From Petaurus breviceps papuanus (taxonomy: Eukaryota; Chordata; Mammalia; Diprotodontia; Petauridae), in NCBI GenBank assembly GCA_028583685.1, contig JAMXIF010001195.1:16368274-16432273 (forward strand): 64,000 bases of DNA, written 5' to 3'. The notes under the pieces are model-generated. The model was given only the letters and a program-made list of their open reading frames with translations, did not search any database and had not been told where the DNA came from. Made by a program: the position numbers and the translations under genes. Positions 27,701 to 39,700 of this stretch are shown here, piece by piece. The number at the start of each line of letters is the position of its first letter. Within the stretch, counting starts at the first letter, position 1.

Positions 27701-30700
27701 GTAAGTCTTCAAAAAGCAACATTTCTGTATAACAAAAACACAGAAATCATTAATAGAACAGGAAATCCTATTTCAAATAACTACAAATGCTTACATTAAA
27801 TACCTTGGTTTTAGCCTCCCAAGGCACATAAAAGACTTCTGTAGATTCAATCACAAAGCACTCCTTCAAGAAAAAAAGAGCTACCTAAATAACTGGAGAA
27901 ATACTTAGTACTCACGGCCAGGCTGTGCCGACTCAATAAAAACTATCAAAATGAACTTGTGCTTTAGACGCTACACCAGCCACATTGCCCAGGGGCCACC
28001 ATGCCAAGGAAACCAAGCGTGATAGGATGAGAAGGTTCATTTGGAAAAACAAAAAGTCCAGAATATCAGGAGAACCGATGAAAATAAGCAGGGATGGAGG
28101 GACAGCAGCACTCAGACCGAATACTATAGAGCAGCCATTACCAAGACCACCTGATAGTCACTTTAAAAAAATAGATCAGTGGAGCAGACAAGACCAGGGA
28201 GAATCAGAGAAGAGACTGAGTTTGATGAAGACTGGGAAGCTTCTGGAAGAGATGAGGGTTAGACTGACACCTCACAGCTGATCTCACAACACGTCTTAAT
28301 GAATACACAACGTAAATACTAGAGATCATACTATAGTTGTGTGTGTGAGAGACACAGAGCTTCCGCCTTTCACACAACTGGGGGTAGGAGATATGTTCTT
28401 AACCAAACTAGACACCAAAGCAGTTATAGATCACTCTGATTACTCAAAACTGAAAAGCTTCTGTCCAGACAAAACATACATAGGATAAGAAGGGAAGCGA
28501 TCTAATGGAACAAAAACCGGTACATCTTTGTACCAAATTTCACTGCTGAAGTTTTAGCATGTGATAGGAATGGGTATGTTTACTGTTTATATACACACAT
28601 TTCATATAGACATATACATGTATGTGATACAAGTACTATATATATATATATATGATGTCATATATAAACAATAAATATATGACAAATAACCGTTGCCCAG
28701 TAGATAAATGGTGAGAGCATATGAGCAAACACTTCTCCAAGAATAGCAACATAAGTATTCACAACCATGTAAAAGAAATGCCCCCATTCACTAATAAGAG
28801 AGATACAAATCAAAATAACCCTGAGATTTCATTCTATACTCTACATATTGGCAAAAATGACGAAAGAATGGCAATAGTCAATTTGGAGGGTTTATGGAAT
28901 GATAGGCAACAGTGATACATTATTGGGTCTGTGAAATGGTATTAGAATTACACGAATAAAATATATCCAGAGATGTCAGCTCTTGAGAAAAGATAAAATT
29001 TATATAGCAGCACTTTTAGTGATAGCTCAGACTTGGAAACAAAGTAAATGTCCATCATTTGGGGAATGGCTAAACAAATCGTGGAACATGCATGTAATAG
29101 AATGTTACTAAGCTGTTGGGAATAATGTGTGTGATGAATACATAGAAGCATGGAAAGGTCTATATGAACTGATGCACAAAGAAGTAAAGAGAGCCAAGAA
29201 ACAGAGAAACTACAAGATAAATAGAACACACCAAAAAATCCAAAGTAAATGTAACAAAATTATTAAGATCAGGCACGAATCAAATGAAGAAATATAGTCA
29301 CCCTCAACTTACCCTTTTGGGGAGGTCCAAAGATGTAGTAGGCATTACACGTTTCCAGTGCATTGATCACTTGTGCTGATTTTTTTTCTTTTCTAAAACA
29401 ATATTGTTTCTCATATGGGGTGGCTCTTTAGGAGGGGAAAAAGAGGGGTACTTGCAATAATTAATTGATAAAAGAAAAAAGATCAGTAAAAACATTTTTT
29501 TAAAAAAGTCATTGGTAACATTGTAAGAGTTTCAGTGAAGTGATTTGTTGGTAATCAAATTGTAGGGAGTTTAGAACAGATTAAGAAGAGAAAGTTGGAG
29601 AGGGCTTTTTTTTAGGCAGTTTGCCTCAGAAAGGAGACAAAAGGTAGTAAATAATGATAAGGTTGGGAGGAGCCAATTTTTAAGGATAGAGAAGACTTAG
29701 GTATGTTTGTAGATGAAGATTAGAGAGTAAGGATGATGGGAAGAGTAATCTGTTGGAGAAAATGAATGTGAATATATGTGTGAAAGGAAGTTATCCCTGA
29801 GCTTAAATAAGGTGGGATCATAAAGGGATTTCTAGTGTGAAGGCAACAGCTGAGTTCAGATTCTGTGTGGTGTGCTAGCTTAATATGCAGGCTACACTAC
29901 AGAGATCTGTCTGAAGAGAATGCGCATGTGTTTTTGTTTCATTCAGCCCCATATTTAACCAAACAGATTATTTGAAATGAAATGAAATTAGAAATAGCTG
30001 GAACCAATGGGTTAGTGATCATAAACCTTCCCCCTACCAATCTGGAGTACCAAGAAACTGATGTTTTTTAGGTATCTATATTCATCCCTGTTTTTCTAGA
30101 CTTTTTCCCATATCAGTGATTTTCAGACTATCCTGCCATGAAAATGTCATTGACATATTAACTTCTAGAGCCTATCATATCATTTTGCCATGCATCAAAA
30201 ATAAAATAGGCAATTACTATAACCTCTAAATTAGAAAAATATTGACCAAAAGCATTCATCCTTCCTGTTGTCATATCTTTTGTGGCTGCGACATGCTTTT
30301 ATTTCATAAATTGAATCATGCCTTTTTAGTACTTTTTTTTCCCTAAAATACTGTTCTTATAATTTATTCATACTGCCATGAAGTTACTGTCCAGCAAAAA
30401 TGAAGTTGTAGGCATGTGTTGCTGAAGACTCTAGATCAAAAAAAAAATTGTTTTCAATAATCTCTACTAGAACAACTTTTTAATTAAATAAATGACAAGG
30501 TACAATTTTGTTTCTTACTAATTCTTCATTTTTCCTTTATCCGCTCACAATGAATTTTCATTTAAAATTAAGAAAAATCCATTTTGGTGGTTTGTCCTCA
30601 GCTTAAGGCTGTTTCCACTCAATAAAACCTTTGGGCTTTGAAGCCTTATTTTTAAAAACCTTTTAAGCCACTTTCTACCTCAACCATGAGTACTTTGGAC

Positions 30701-33700
30701 TAATTCAAGGAAAGATGCAAGTAGACTTTTTATCCTTCCTGCCAGTAGAGCTCTAGCTTCCTTTGCATTCTAAAGAAGAAGAAAAAAGGATGGTCACTGA
30801 GGGTATGTTGCATGTGAGATTATAGCCCCAGACCCTCGGAATGACTTCCTTCGTCCGCTCAGGAGGACAGCACTTCTCTGTTTACTCTTTCCACTCCCCA
30901 GCTTTCCTTGTCTGTTTAACGTACTTATAATCTAGATGTAATTTCATTTCTGTGCAACTCTTGTTCACGTCAGGTAGCAGAAGATGTCTTACAGGACCTA
31001 TTAATCATACCTTCAGAGACTGAGAATTAATGTGAAGATATTTGAGCAGAGAGTTGACCTCATCCGATTATAGTTCCCCAAAGGAAAAATGCCTGCATAA
31101 TTATTAATGATTTATCCCAGGCAGAGGAAGTAAATACCCAGCTGATTATCTCTCTCGTAGCTTTACTAAGGGAATAGCCATAATGGTAGAATTGTAATAA
31201 ATCTTTTCATTATGTAATTATTTTATAGACAATCTTGAGAGCAAAACTTGAATGTAATTTCTCATTTTGTGTAATCTTATTTATAGGAAGAAAATGGAAA
31301 ACTTTTATTTTTCAAGACTATATGGACATGTTTATATTTATCTAGGCACAAGTAATGGGTTTTTTAAGTGAACTAAAAGTAATTTGCCATAGAATTGTGG
31401 CCTGTAAGAAGCAAATTATTAACCTTTAAAAAATGGATTCTTTGTATGTAATCTTTTGAGAAAATAGAATATTCACGCAGTTATTCTGGTTTCCAAAAGA
31501 AATCTCTCAGCATACATAGCATTTATTAAGCACTTACTGTGTACAAAGCCCTGTGCTAAGTGCTTGGGTTACAAAAAGAAAAGTCAGCCCTGTTCTCGCA
31601 GAGCTTACATCCCAGAGGGGGGAAGCAGGCACGTGGAAGGCTTCAGGCACAATCAAAAAGGCGCCGTCGTCCTTACAATGCGGGGACAGCAAAGCAGTGG
31701 ATGATGCTTCGTCTTTGATGTCACGTCCACTGATAAACGTTTGTTAGCACTGAGGGTTTTGTAGTCCTGCAGCAGCAGCTTCATCTGCACAGGGATTGTT
31801 TCCCAGGACAATGACTGTGGGTATGCACTGGTTAGAACAGAACTCTCTTCGAAGGGCAGACTGCCTGCCCTGCGAGTGTCAGTTGGTGGAGAAAGCTGGC
31901 ACCTTCATAGAAGGTGCTTCCTCAGATGAGGGCGAGGGACTGGTGGTGCAGGGGCAGCCTCACTCGAGTGGCTGCTGGTAGGGATGAGTCACGGGCCCTT
32001 TCTCCACGATAATTTCTCCCCTCGATGGCAACGGAAAGTTGGTGAAAAGTAGGTTTGGTGGTTTCTGGCACTCAGCGGAGATTAATAGTACCAGAAGAGA
32101 GAGTAGGTTCCCAATAGAACCAGACTGATTTGAGATGTGAAATATACAGCTACTGTCATCATTTTAAATATAGGGTTAACAGGGAAACCACACTAAATTA
32201 GTTTTGCTTCAGTCAGTTAATAAACATCTATTAAGCACCTGCAATGTATCAGGCGCTGCATTAAACACAAGGCCTACAAAAAAAAGGGAAAAGACAGCTC
32301 TACCCTCAAGGAGTCTAATAGTTGAGGTAACAAGGAAACAAATTTGTACAAATAAGCTTTATGAAGAAGAGGGGAAAGCAGGCGTTCTGGGGATGGGGGA
32401 CAGAGAAAGTGCCCAGAGCCGCAGTGTGGTGTTCATGGAATGAGCAGCCGGGACACCGGCGTCATGAGATCAGTGTATGTGGCAGGGAGTAAGGGTAAGA
32501 CTGGAAAGGCAGAGAGGGCTAGGTGGCCTTAACAGCAGACAGGATTTTCCGTTTGATCCTGAAGATAATAAAGAGTCACTGGAGTTTGATCGGGATGGTG
32601 GGAGGGTTGTGAGGATGTGTAACGTGCTCAGACTTGCTCTGTAGGAAAATCGCTTTGGTGGCTGAATGGAGGCTGGATTAGAATGGTTAAAACCTATTAC
32701 AACAGTCCAGGCATAAGGCGGTGAGGGCCTGAACCACAGAGGTGGCAGCATCAGGGGCAGAAAGGGAGTATATTTGAGAGACGTTGCCAAGGTGAAGTTG
32801 ACAGGCCTTGGCAACAGCTTGGATGTGGAGGGTGAGAGATAGTGAGCAAGTCTATAGTGTTACTCCTAAGTTGTGAGCCTGAGGGACCTGGGAAGATATA
32901 AGAGAAGGGGGAGGGCTGGTTTAGAGGGAAAGATGATGACTCCAGTTTCAGATGCCCCCACGGCAGCTGGAGATGCAGCATCCAAGGTCAGCCGAGAGCC
33001 TGGGACAGTATGGGTATGGGTAGATTTGAGAATCATCAGCAGAGAGAGGGCAGCGAAATCCAGGGAAGCTGATGAGATCAGAGTGGAGAAGGCCCAGGAC
33101 AGAACCCTGTGATTGGAGGGCGTGATTTAAATAACAAGTGCAGCAAAGAAGACAATTGGTCAAATGATGGGAGGAGTATCAGGAAAAAGGGTGTTCTGAA
33201 AACCTAGAAAGAGGATTGTCGGCAGCGTCCGAGGCTGCAGAGGAGAATGAAGGTTAAGTGGGGCAGCTAGGTGGCATCAGCCCTGGAGTCAGGAGGACCC
33301 AAGTAACACTTATTAGTTGTGTGACCTTGGGCAAGTCACTTAACTCCATTTGCCCTGCCTCCCCCCCTCCAAAAAGAGGCCAAAAAAAAAAAAGGCCAGT
33401 GGATTTGGCAGCTAATGGATCATTGTAAATTAAGAGAGCAATTTCTGTGGAGCGATGATTTCGGAAGGCAGAGGCTCCTCTTGTAGGTGACCCTCACCCT
33501 GGCCATACTCCAGCCTCAGCTTTAATTACGTATACAGAGTCATTGAGAGTTTATTACACACCTGGCACATGGCAGATAGTGCTTAACACTGGGAGTGCGG
33601 GGACAAATGAAATAGCCCTTTCTTCAAAAAAACAGATGCATTATTTTTAAAAATCCTATTTTTGCATTATAATTCATGTTGTTTAATTTGGAAACTTAGA

Positions 33701-36700
33701 GCATATTAGAGGAATTTTTACACATATTTACTTTATTCCTCTGTAGTGACTTGAGATACTCTTTGAACCTGAAAAGAATGTGTAGTATTACTTTGAATCA
33801 TTCTTTTGCCATTTTCAGAGCTTGGCACACGTTTCCATTAATACTTTTTTCTAATCCTTTCATAGCGGCAATGATGAAAAGGATAAATTGTAGTCATAAC
33901 TTTAAGTACTTAAAGAGTATTTTTAATTAGCTGAAACATCTGCCCAAGCAACATTTTTAACCCTGCATTTTCAGGACCATGAACTAAGTCCCTTTGGGAT
34001 ATAATTGGCTAATATTGCTGATAACCACATTTTATTTTTAGACTCTAAGATCAAGCCAAAGTGTTATGATTGTCATGAACATTCTGCCTGAGCTCTTTGG
34101 TGCTAGATGACCTCTTAAGCCATCCCACTGCAGACTGCTTTTGCCTGCCTTCACCAGGATGGCATCTGCAAAATAAATGCTTCTGATTTATAAATGGAGA
34201 CTTTAGAAATGTGTCCCTCTGATGACAAGGGTTTATGGTGATCATTTATGCATTCATTTGGGTCTTTTATCTCCAGTGCCTAGTACAATTCCACTTTAGT
34301 ACATAATAAATGCATAATTAATGCTTATTGATCCTTTTTTTAGGGGACCTTTGATTTTATTAGTTTAAGGGGAGTTTTTGGTGAAAAACTTCCCAGTGTA
34401 CTTTCTCTGAAACTTAGAGTTGCCTGGGGCACCGAAGGTGTAAGCTGCTTGCCCTGCTCATTCCTATAGCCAGATGTCAGAAGTGGGAGTTAAACTCTCT
34501 CTCTGCCATGCTGCCTCATAGGAATTATATTTGTACATGATATATTCCCCTTGTTCCCTAAAGTTAGCTTTCACAAAAGCCAACTGCAGCCTGTAATCAT
34601 GCTTCCAGAAAGACAGTGGCAGCTAAGTGATGATAGATTAAAAAGTAGGGGGAAATTTTTTTTAATGTTCCTCCTAAATATGTCTATTTTATATGCTGAT
34701 ATGTATAAATATTTTCAGTAAATATAGATGCCTTTCAAAGAGCCCTAATTTTAGGACCTATATTTGAATCCGTGTGCTCTTTCCCTCATGTACATCCACA
34801 TCTTAATAAAGGAAACCAAATAGCCAAAATTGAAAGTAGTCACATTATAATCCATCTATTTCATAATCAGATTATATCTGTACTAAATCTAATTTTATTT
34901 TCACAAATAAGTTGACAGTAAATATAGAAGTGGTTAAAAAATGTCAAAGAATTAAAACCAGGTTCTAGGTTCTCTATGATAACTTCATTCAGCCACCAGA
35001 TAAACTTCCTAAAGAAACATTTAAAACATGGCTGTTGCTAAAAGACAAAGAGAAATTTGCATTCAGGATTCTTTATTGTTATGTATAGTATTTTTCAGAC
35101 TTGGTTTGGAGAACAGGAGGACAGACCTTGTTATCGCCATTCTTAGGGAAGGTGTACTGTGTATACAGTAATGTTTCATAGTATAGAGGCACAGTAGATA
35201 GAATGCTGGGCCTGGAATCAGGAAGACCTGAGTTCAAATTGCAGCCTCTGTCATTTACTGGCTGAATGACCTTGAGCAAGTCACCTCACTTCTGCCTAGT
35301 TTTCTCACCTTTAAAATGGGAATAATAGCCCCTGCTTTCCAGGACTGTTGGGGGATCAAATGAGATAGTTGTAAAGAGCTTAGCACAATGTTTGGCATAT
35401 AGCAAGTGTGTAGTAAATGCTTATTCCCTTCCTCTTCCACTTTGTACTGAATCTACAAAGAAAAAAAATAAATGAATCATGCCTGGAAGGTCATTAAGGA
35501 GAAGTATATTTGAGTTATAGAAAACAGCATGGGGGAAAATGTAAAGGTGAAAATTAAAGAACTACATGAATAATAATAACAATTGCTAGTATTTATGTGG
35601 CATTTTCAAAACATCTCATTTGATCCTCAACTGCTCTGGAAGGTAGGTGCTATTGTTACTGCCATTTTACAAAAAAAAAAAATGAGGAAAACGGGTTTAA
35701 ATTTGCCTGGGGTCACACAACTAGTTAAGTATCTGAGGCAGGATTTGAACCCAGGTCTTACTGACTCCAGGGCCATTGTTCTGTCTGTTGGTCCCCTGGT
35801 CTCTCCCCCCCAGCCCCCAGCCTACTAGGGTTAATTAAGATGTTAAGCAGATTCATATTTTAAAAAGAGAAAGGAATAAGAGAAAATAAAAAAGTAAAAT
35901 CCAACAGAGTCTGATGTAGGAGTCCCAAGCTGTGGAAACTCAGAAGCCTCTTTGTATAGTCATTTGGGTCTGGTGGGCTTTTCAAAGCTAGACCTAAATC
36001 TGTTCGGTTCTGGCAAGGATCGCTGGAACTGTGATGATCCAGGGCATCTAGGTCACGTCTCCTAGGCTTATCTCAGCTGGTCACTCAGTTTCTGAAGAAC
36101 TCCTGACAATTGAACAGTTTATTATTTATATAATCCAGGCTGCTAAAGCAGGAGTAAATGCAAATACCTAACATTTACCTGCTTGCTAGGCAACAAATAT
36201 ATAACAGGAAAAATAGACACAGGAAGAAAATGTTTTATTGCTTTTCTTGGGCTAATGGGTCCGCCTAGCATTTCATCTAAATCATCTGGGGTACAAAAAT
36301 CTTCTTTGCCACTTTTAAAAAAATCACTATCAAAAGAATTATAGAAAAAATGTGAAAATAAGCGTAGCTGGGGTTTGCAAGAGTTACTGATGTTTTCAAG
36401 GTTAATATATGAACAGACTTACCACAAGAAACCATTCATGATATATCAAAATCTAGAGAATAGACCAGGGGTGGGGAACCTGCAGCCTTGGTCCTCTGGG
36501 GCCTTGGGTGCATGCAGCCTTTTGACTTGAGTCCAAGTTTTACAGAATAAATCCTTTTATTAAAGGGATTTATTCTATGAAGTTTGAATTCAGTCAAAGG
36601 GCTGTGCGTGAGGACCTAGAGGGCCACCTGTGGCCTTGAGGCTGCAGGTTCCCCACCCGAGATGGACCTTATGCACCACCTTAGAACAGTGAGCACAAAA

Positions 36701-39700
36701 GCTGATGGAATTCACGCAGTTTCTTAATGTCGTTTTTTTCTAAGTACTTGTTCCGTCATTCAGATACAGTATAATGAGCTCTGTGGAAGCTCATCACAGA
36801 ACCGTCTCTGTTGCTTCTCTTCTTCCCCTTAGTCTGCAGAGCGTGAGCTTTCACTGTTCTGGCCAAGGCTAACCCTTCCCTGCTTTGTGTCTTAGTCCCA
36901 TTCTTTCTCAGTTCCTCTGGTCCTGCCTTCATTGATACTATTTTCTAGATCCTTCCCTTCTGCCAGTAAAGATGGCCAGGTCGCCTAATATTTTTTTTAA
37001 ACCAACAACCAAAAAAACCCTTTCCTAAACTCTGAGGTCTCCACAAGCTATCATCCTCCTTCTTTCTTTGCTAAACTTTTAGGAAAAAAAGTTCCTTCAG
37101 AACCACATCCACTCCCTCATCATCCACTAAGTCTTCAAAGCTTTTTAATCCTTCTGTCTCCAAGGTTATCTCCCAGCGCTTCTTCCTACTCTGTGCACGG
37201 TCTTGGCGGCATTTCACAGTGGACCGCCTCCCTTTCCTGATGAACTCCCTGCCCCTTCAGTTTCCATGCTCCAGTCTGCTTCTCCTCCACACTCGGTTTT
37301 CTTTCTGTTTCCTCCTACCTCAGACTCAGTGTTGATAAGAAGTTGGAGAGGTCATTTAGCTCCACATATAGAGAATCCCCTACCAGTGAGTAGCCATACA
37401 ACTTGAAGGTATCTTGAGGGAATCATGGAATCATAGATTTACTTAAAGGTCCACCGAAGTCACCTAGTCTGATCCCACAGACGTTTTGATTTGTCCGAGG
37501 TCATACACAGGCAGTAAGTAGAAGAACCCAGGACCCCACAGTCTCCTGAGGAAGGCCCATTCCACTTTTGGGTAGCTCTGTTAGGAAGTTTTACCTTCTT
37601 ATAAACCTAAATTTGCCCAGTTCTGCCTTCTAGGGCCCCACCAGGACTGTTCTAATTCTTCTGCTGCATGACACACATTTGTGACTTCCCTTCACCACTT
37701 GGAATTCCATCCTATCGAACTGAAACCTATCCCTTCTCTGTACTTTCCCATTTCTGCTGATAGCACCACCATCTCGCTGGTCCCCCAGACACAAAGCCCG
37801 TCAGTAATCTCTGGCCATAAGGGTCAGTCTTACTTTCCTCAGTAAGGATTAGCCATGGAAGTGAGGAGGAAAGGAACTTGCCCAAGGTCACACAGGTGGT
37901 AATAGATTTTAATTCCAGGCCTCCATGTCAAAATCAGTGCTCTTCCTACCTCACCGTGCTGCCCCTGACACGTTAACAGCGCTGTGGTGTAAACTCCTTC
38001 AAGGCTTTCATACAATTCTCCTGGATCTTATCCCTTGTTCTCCTTTCCTGATTTCATCACCCGTATCACACCCCTTTATTAGTAAGTAAGGGTGATCCCC
38101 AGGGCTCTCCCTGTGACTTTCAATGGGTTTATCTCAGTGGATTTAATTCAAAGATCCATATATACAATTCAGTCTCTCCCTGAACCTGTCTTGCATCACC
38201 AGCTGCCTGTCAGACATTTCAAACTGAAAGTCCCAGAGATATATCACACTCAGCATGTCCCAAACATAGCTCATGATCGTTACCCCTGAACCCATCCCTC
38301 TTCCACACACCCTACTTCTTACACAGAAAAGAACACTCAGAGGGAGACAGAGATAAGTATAACAGCTTTGAAACTGTTTAATTTATTACATTTTTTTAAA
38401 AAAAGACAAGCTGCTGTACATGTCATGGGTTCATATGCGGTTTTTTCTTTATATATGTAAATGTCCACTTTCTTGGCATTTGTAAAGTTTAGAACAACAA
38501 AAACTTGCCCATTTCATCAAAGGCACCATGATTCTTCCAGTCTCCCAGATTTGTAAGTTCAGCATTATCCTCAATTTCTTATTCTCCCACACCCCACATG
38601 TCTAATCAGTTGCTGTATTTTGCCATTTTTACCCCCACGACAGCACTCACCCTGCCTCTCCACTTAGTTCAGAAGGCCCTCCTCACTCTGATTATTACAG
38701 AAGCCTCCTAACTGGTCTTACTACCTACCACATATTTTCCACCATTCCAATCTGTTTCCACACAACTGCCCATCATTTTCCATAAGCACAGATTTGACTA
38801 TCTAACTCCTGTATTCAATCTCTAATGGCTCTCTATTACCTCTAAGATAGACTATCAGTTCCTTTGTTTATTAGCTTTTAAAGTCATTAGCAACCTGGCC
38901 TCAGCCTCTTTCCAGTCTTGCTCTATGTGACTTCACTGCTCAAATCTGTGATTTGGCCAAACTAAACTTCTCCATGTACACGGGACACACTACCTACTAT
39001 TTCCATGCCTTTACACTGGCCACTACCCAAGCCTGGAATGCCCTCCCTCCTCACTTCTGCCTCATAGACCTCTTCATTAAAGATGCAGCTCAGCCACCAC
39101 CTCCTGTTACAGAAAGCCTTTCCTAATCTGCTGAAGCCCTCCGCCACAAACTTCCTAGTATTCACTACTTGTGTCTTACTCCCTGGATACAGGATGTACC
39201 TGAAGTCTTACTGTGGTTTTAAGCTCTAATAGGCTAAAACTCCACTAAGACTTCAGGGATTCCTTGTATGGTCACATGTGCTTGACTCCCCTGTTCGAAC
39301 ATAAACTCCCTGAGAGGTAGGGATTGTTTGATTCATTGTCTCTGTATCCCCAGTGCCTAGCTCAAGTGCCTGGCACTAGTAGGCACTTCATGTTGGTTGG
39401 TTGATCTTTCTCCTACTAACCCAATTTACACTTGTTAAAATTTTAATTCTTGAATTTACAATGCAGACCTAAATTTTCATATACTGCGTATGGACATCAC
39501 AAAGAATTAGAATTGCTTTAAGTTTTTTTTTTTTACCTAAACTGGTATTTTTGCAGAAGTATTCAACTTCAAAGCTATGTAAATAGCACCTGAAGGTTTG
39601 CAAAACATTTTGCAAATATCTTAATTCTCACAACCTTGTGAGGTAGGTGCTGTTACTATCCCCATTTTATAGGTGAGGAAACCAAGGCACAGAGAGGTTA

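Larger units (their letters stand above)
23056..29502 (+). mobile_element. Old near-full-length L1, sense, inserted in an L2
   Basis: The element runs about 6.45 kb, of which about 0.4 kb is two later SINEs. It has a 5' region to about 23.4 kb, ORF1 remnants to about 24.0 kb, an inter-ORF and early ORF2 region, ORF2 with reverse transcriptase motifs (25.96-28.3 kb), and the typical L1 3' UTR and A-rich end. The flanking bases aagagatcactgg (23043-23055) and aaaaagtcattgg (29503-29515) look like diverged target copies, and the L2 alignment continues across the gap. Many stops and frame changes make it a fossil. Confidence 0.82.
36830..39410 (+). repeat. L2, sense, about 2 kb in pieces
   Basis: L2 ORF2 pieces occur in order: 'ttctttgctaaacttttagg' at 37067, a MIR-bearing gap (37345-37975), 'accagctgcctgtcagacat' at 38198, a non-L2 gap (38325-38505), 'gcctcctaactggtcttact' at 38703, 'aacctggcctcagcctcttt' at 38891, 'aagcctggaatgccctccct' at 39029, and the 3' terminus 'tgcctggcactagtaggcac' at 39369. 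Confidence 0.85.
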
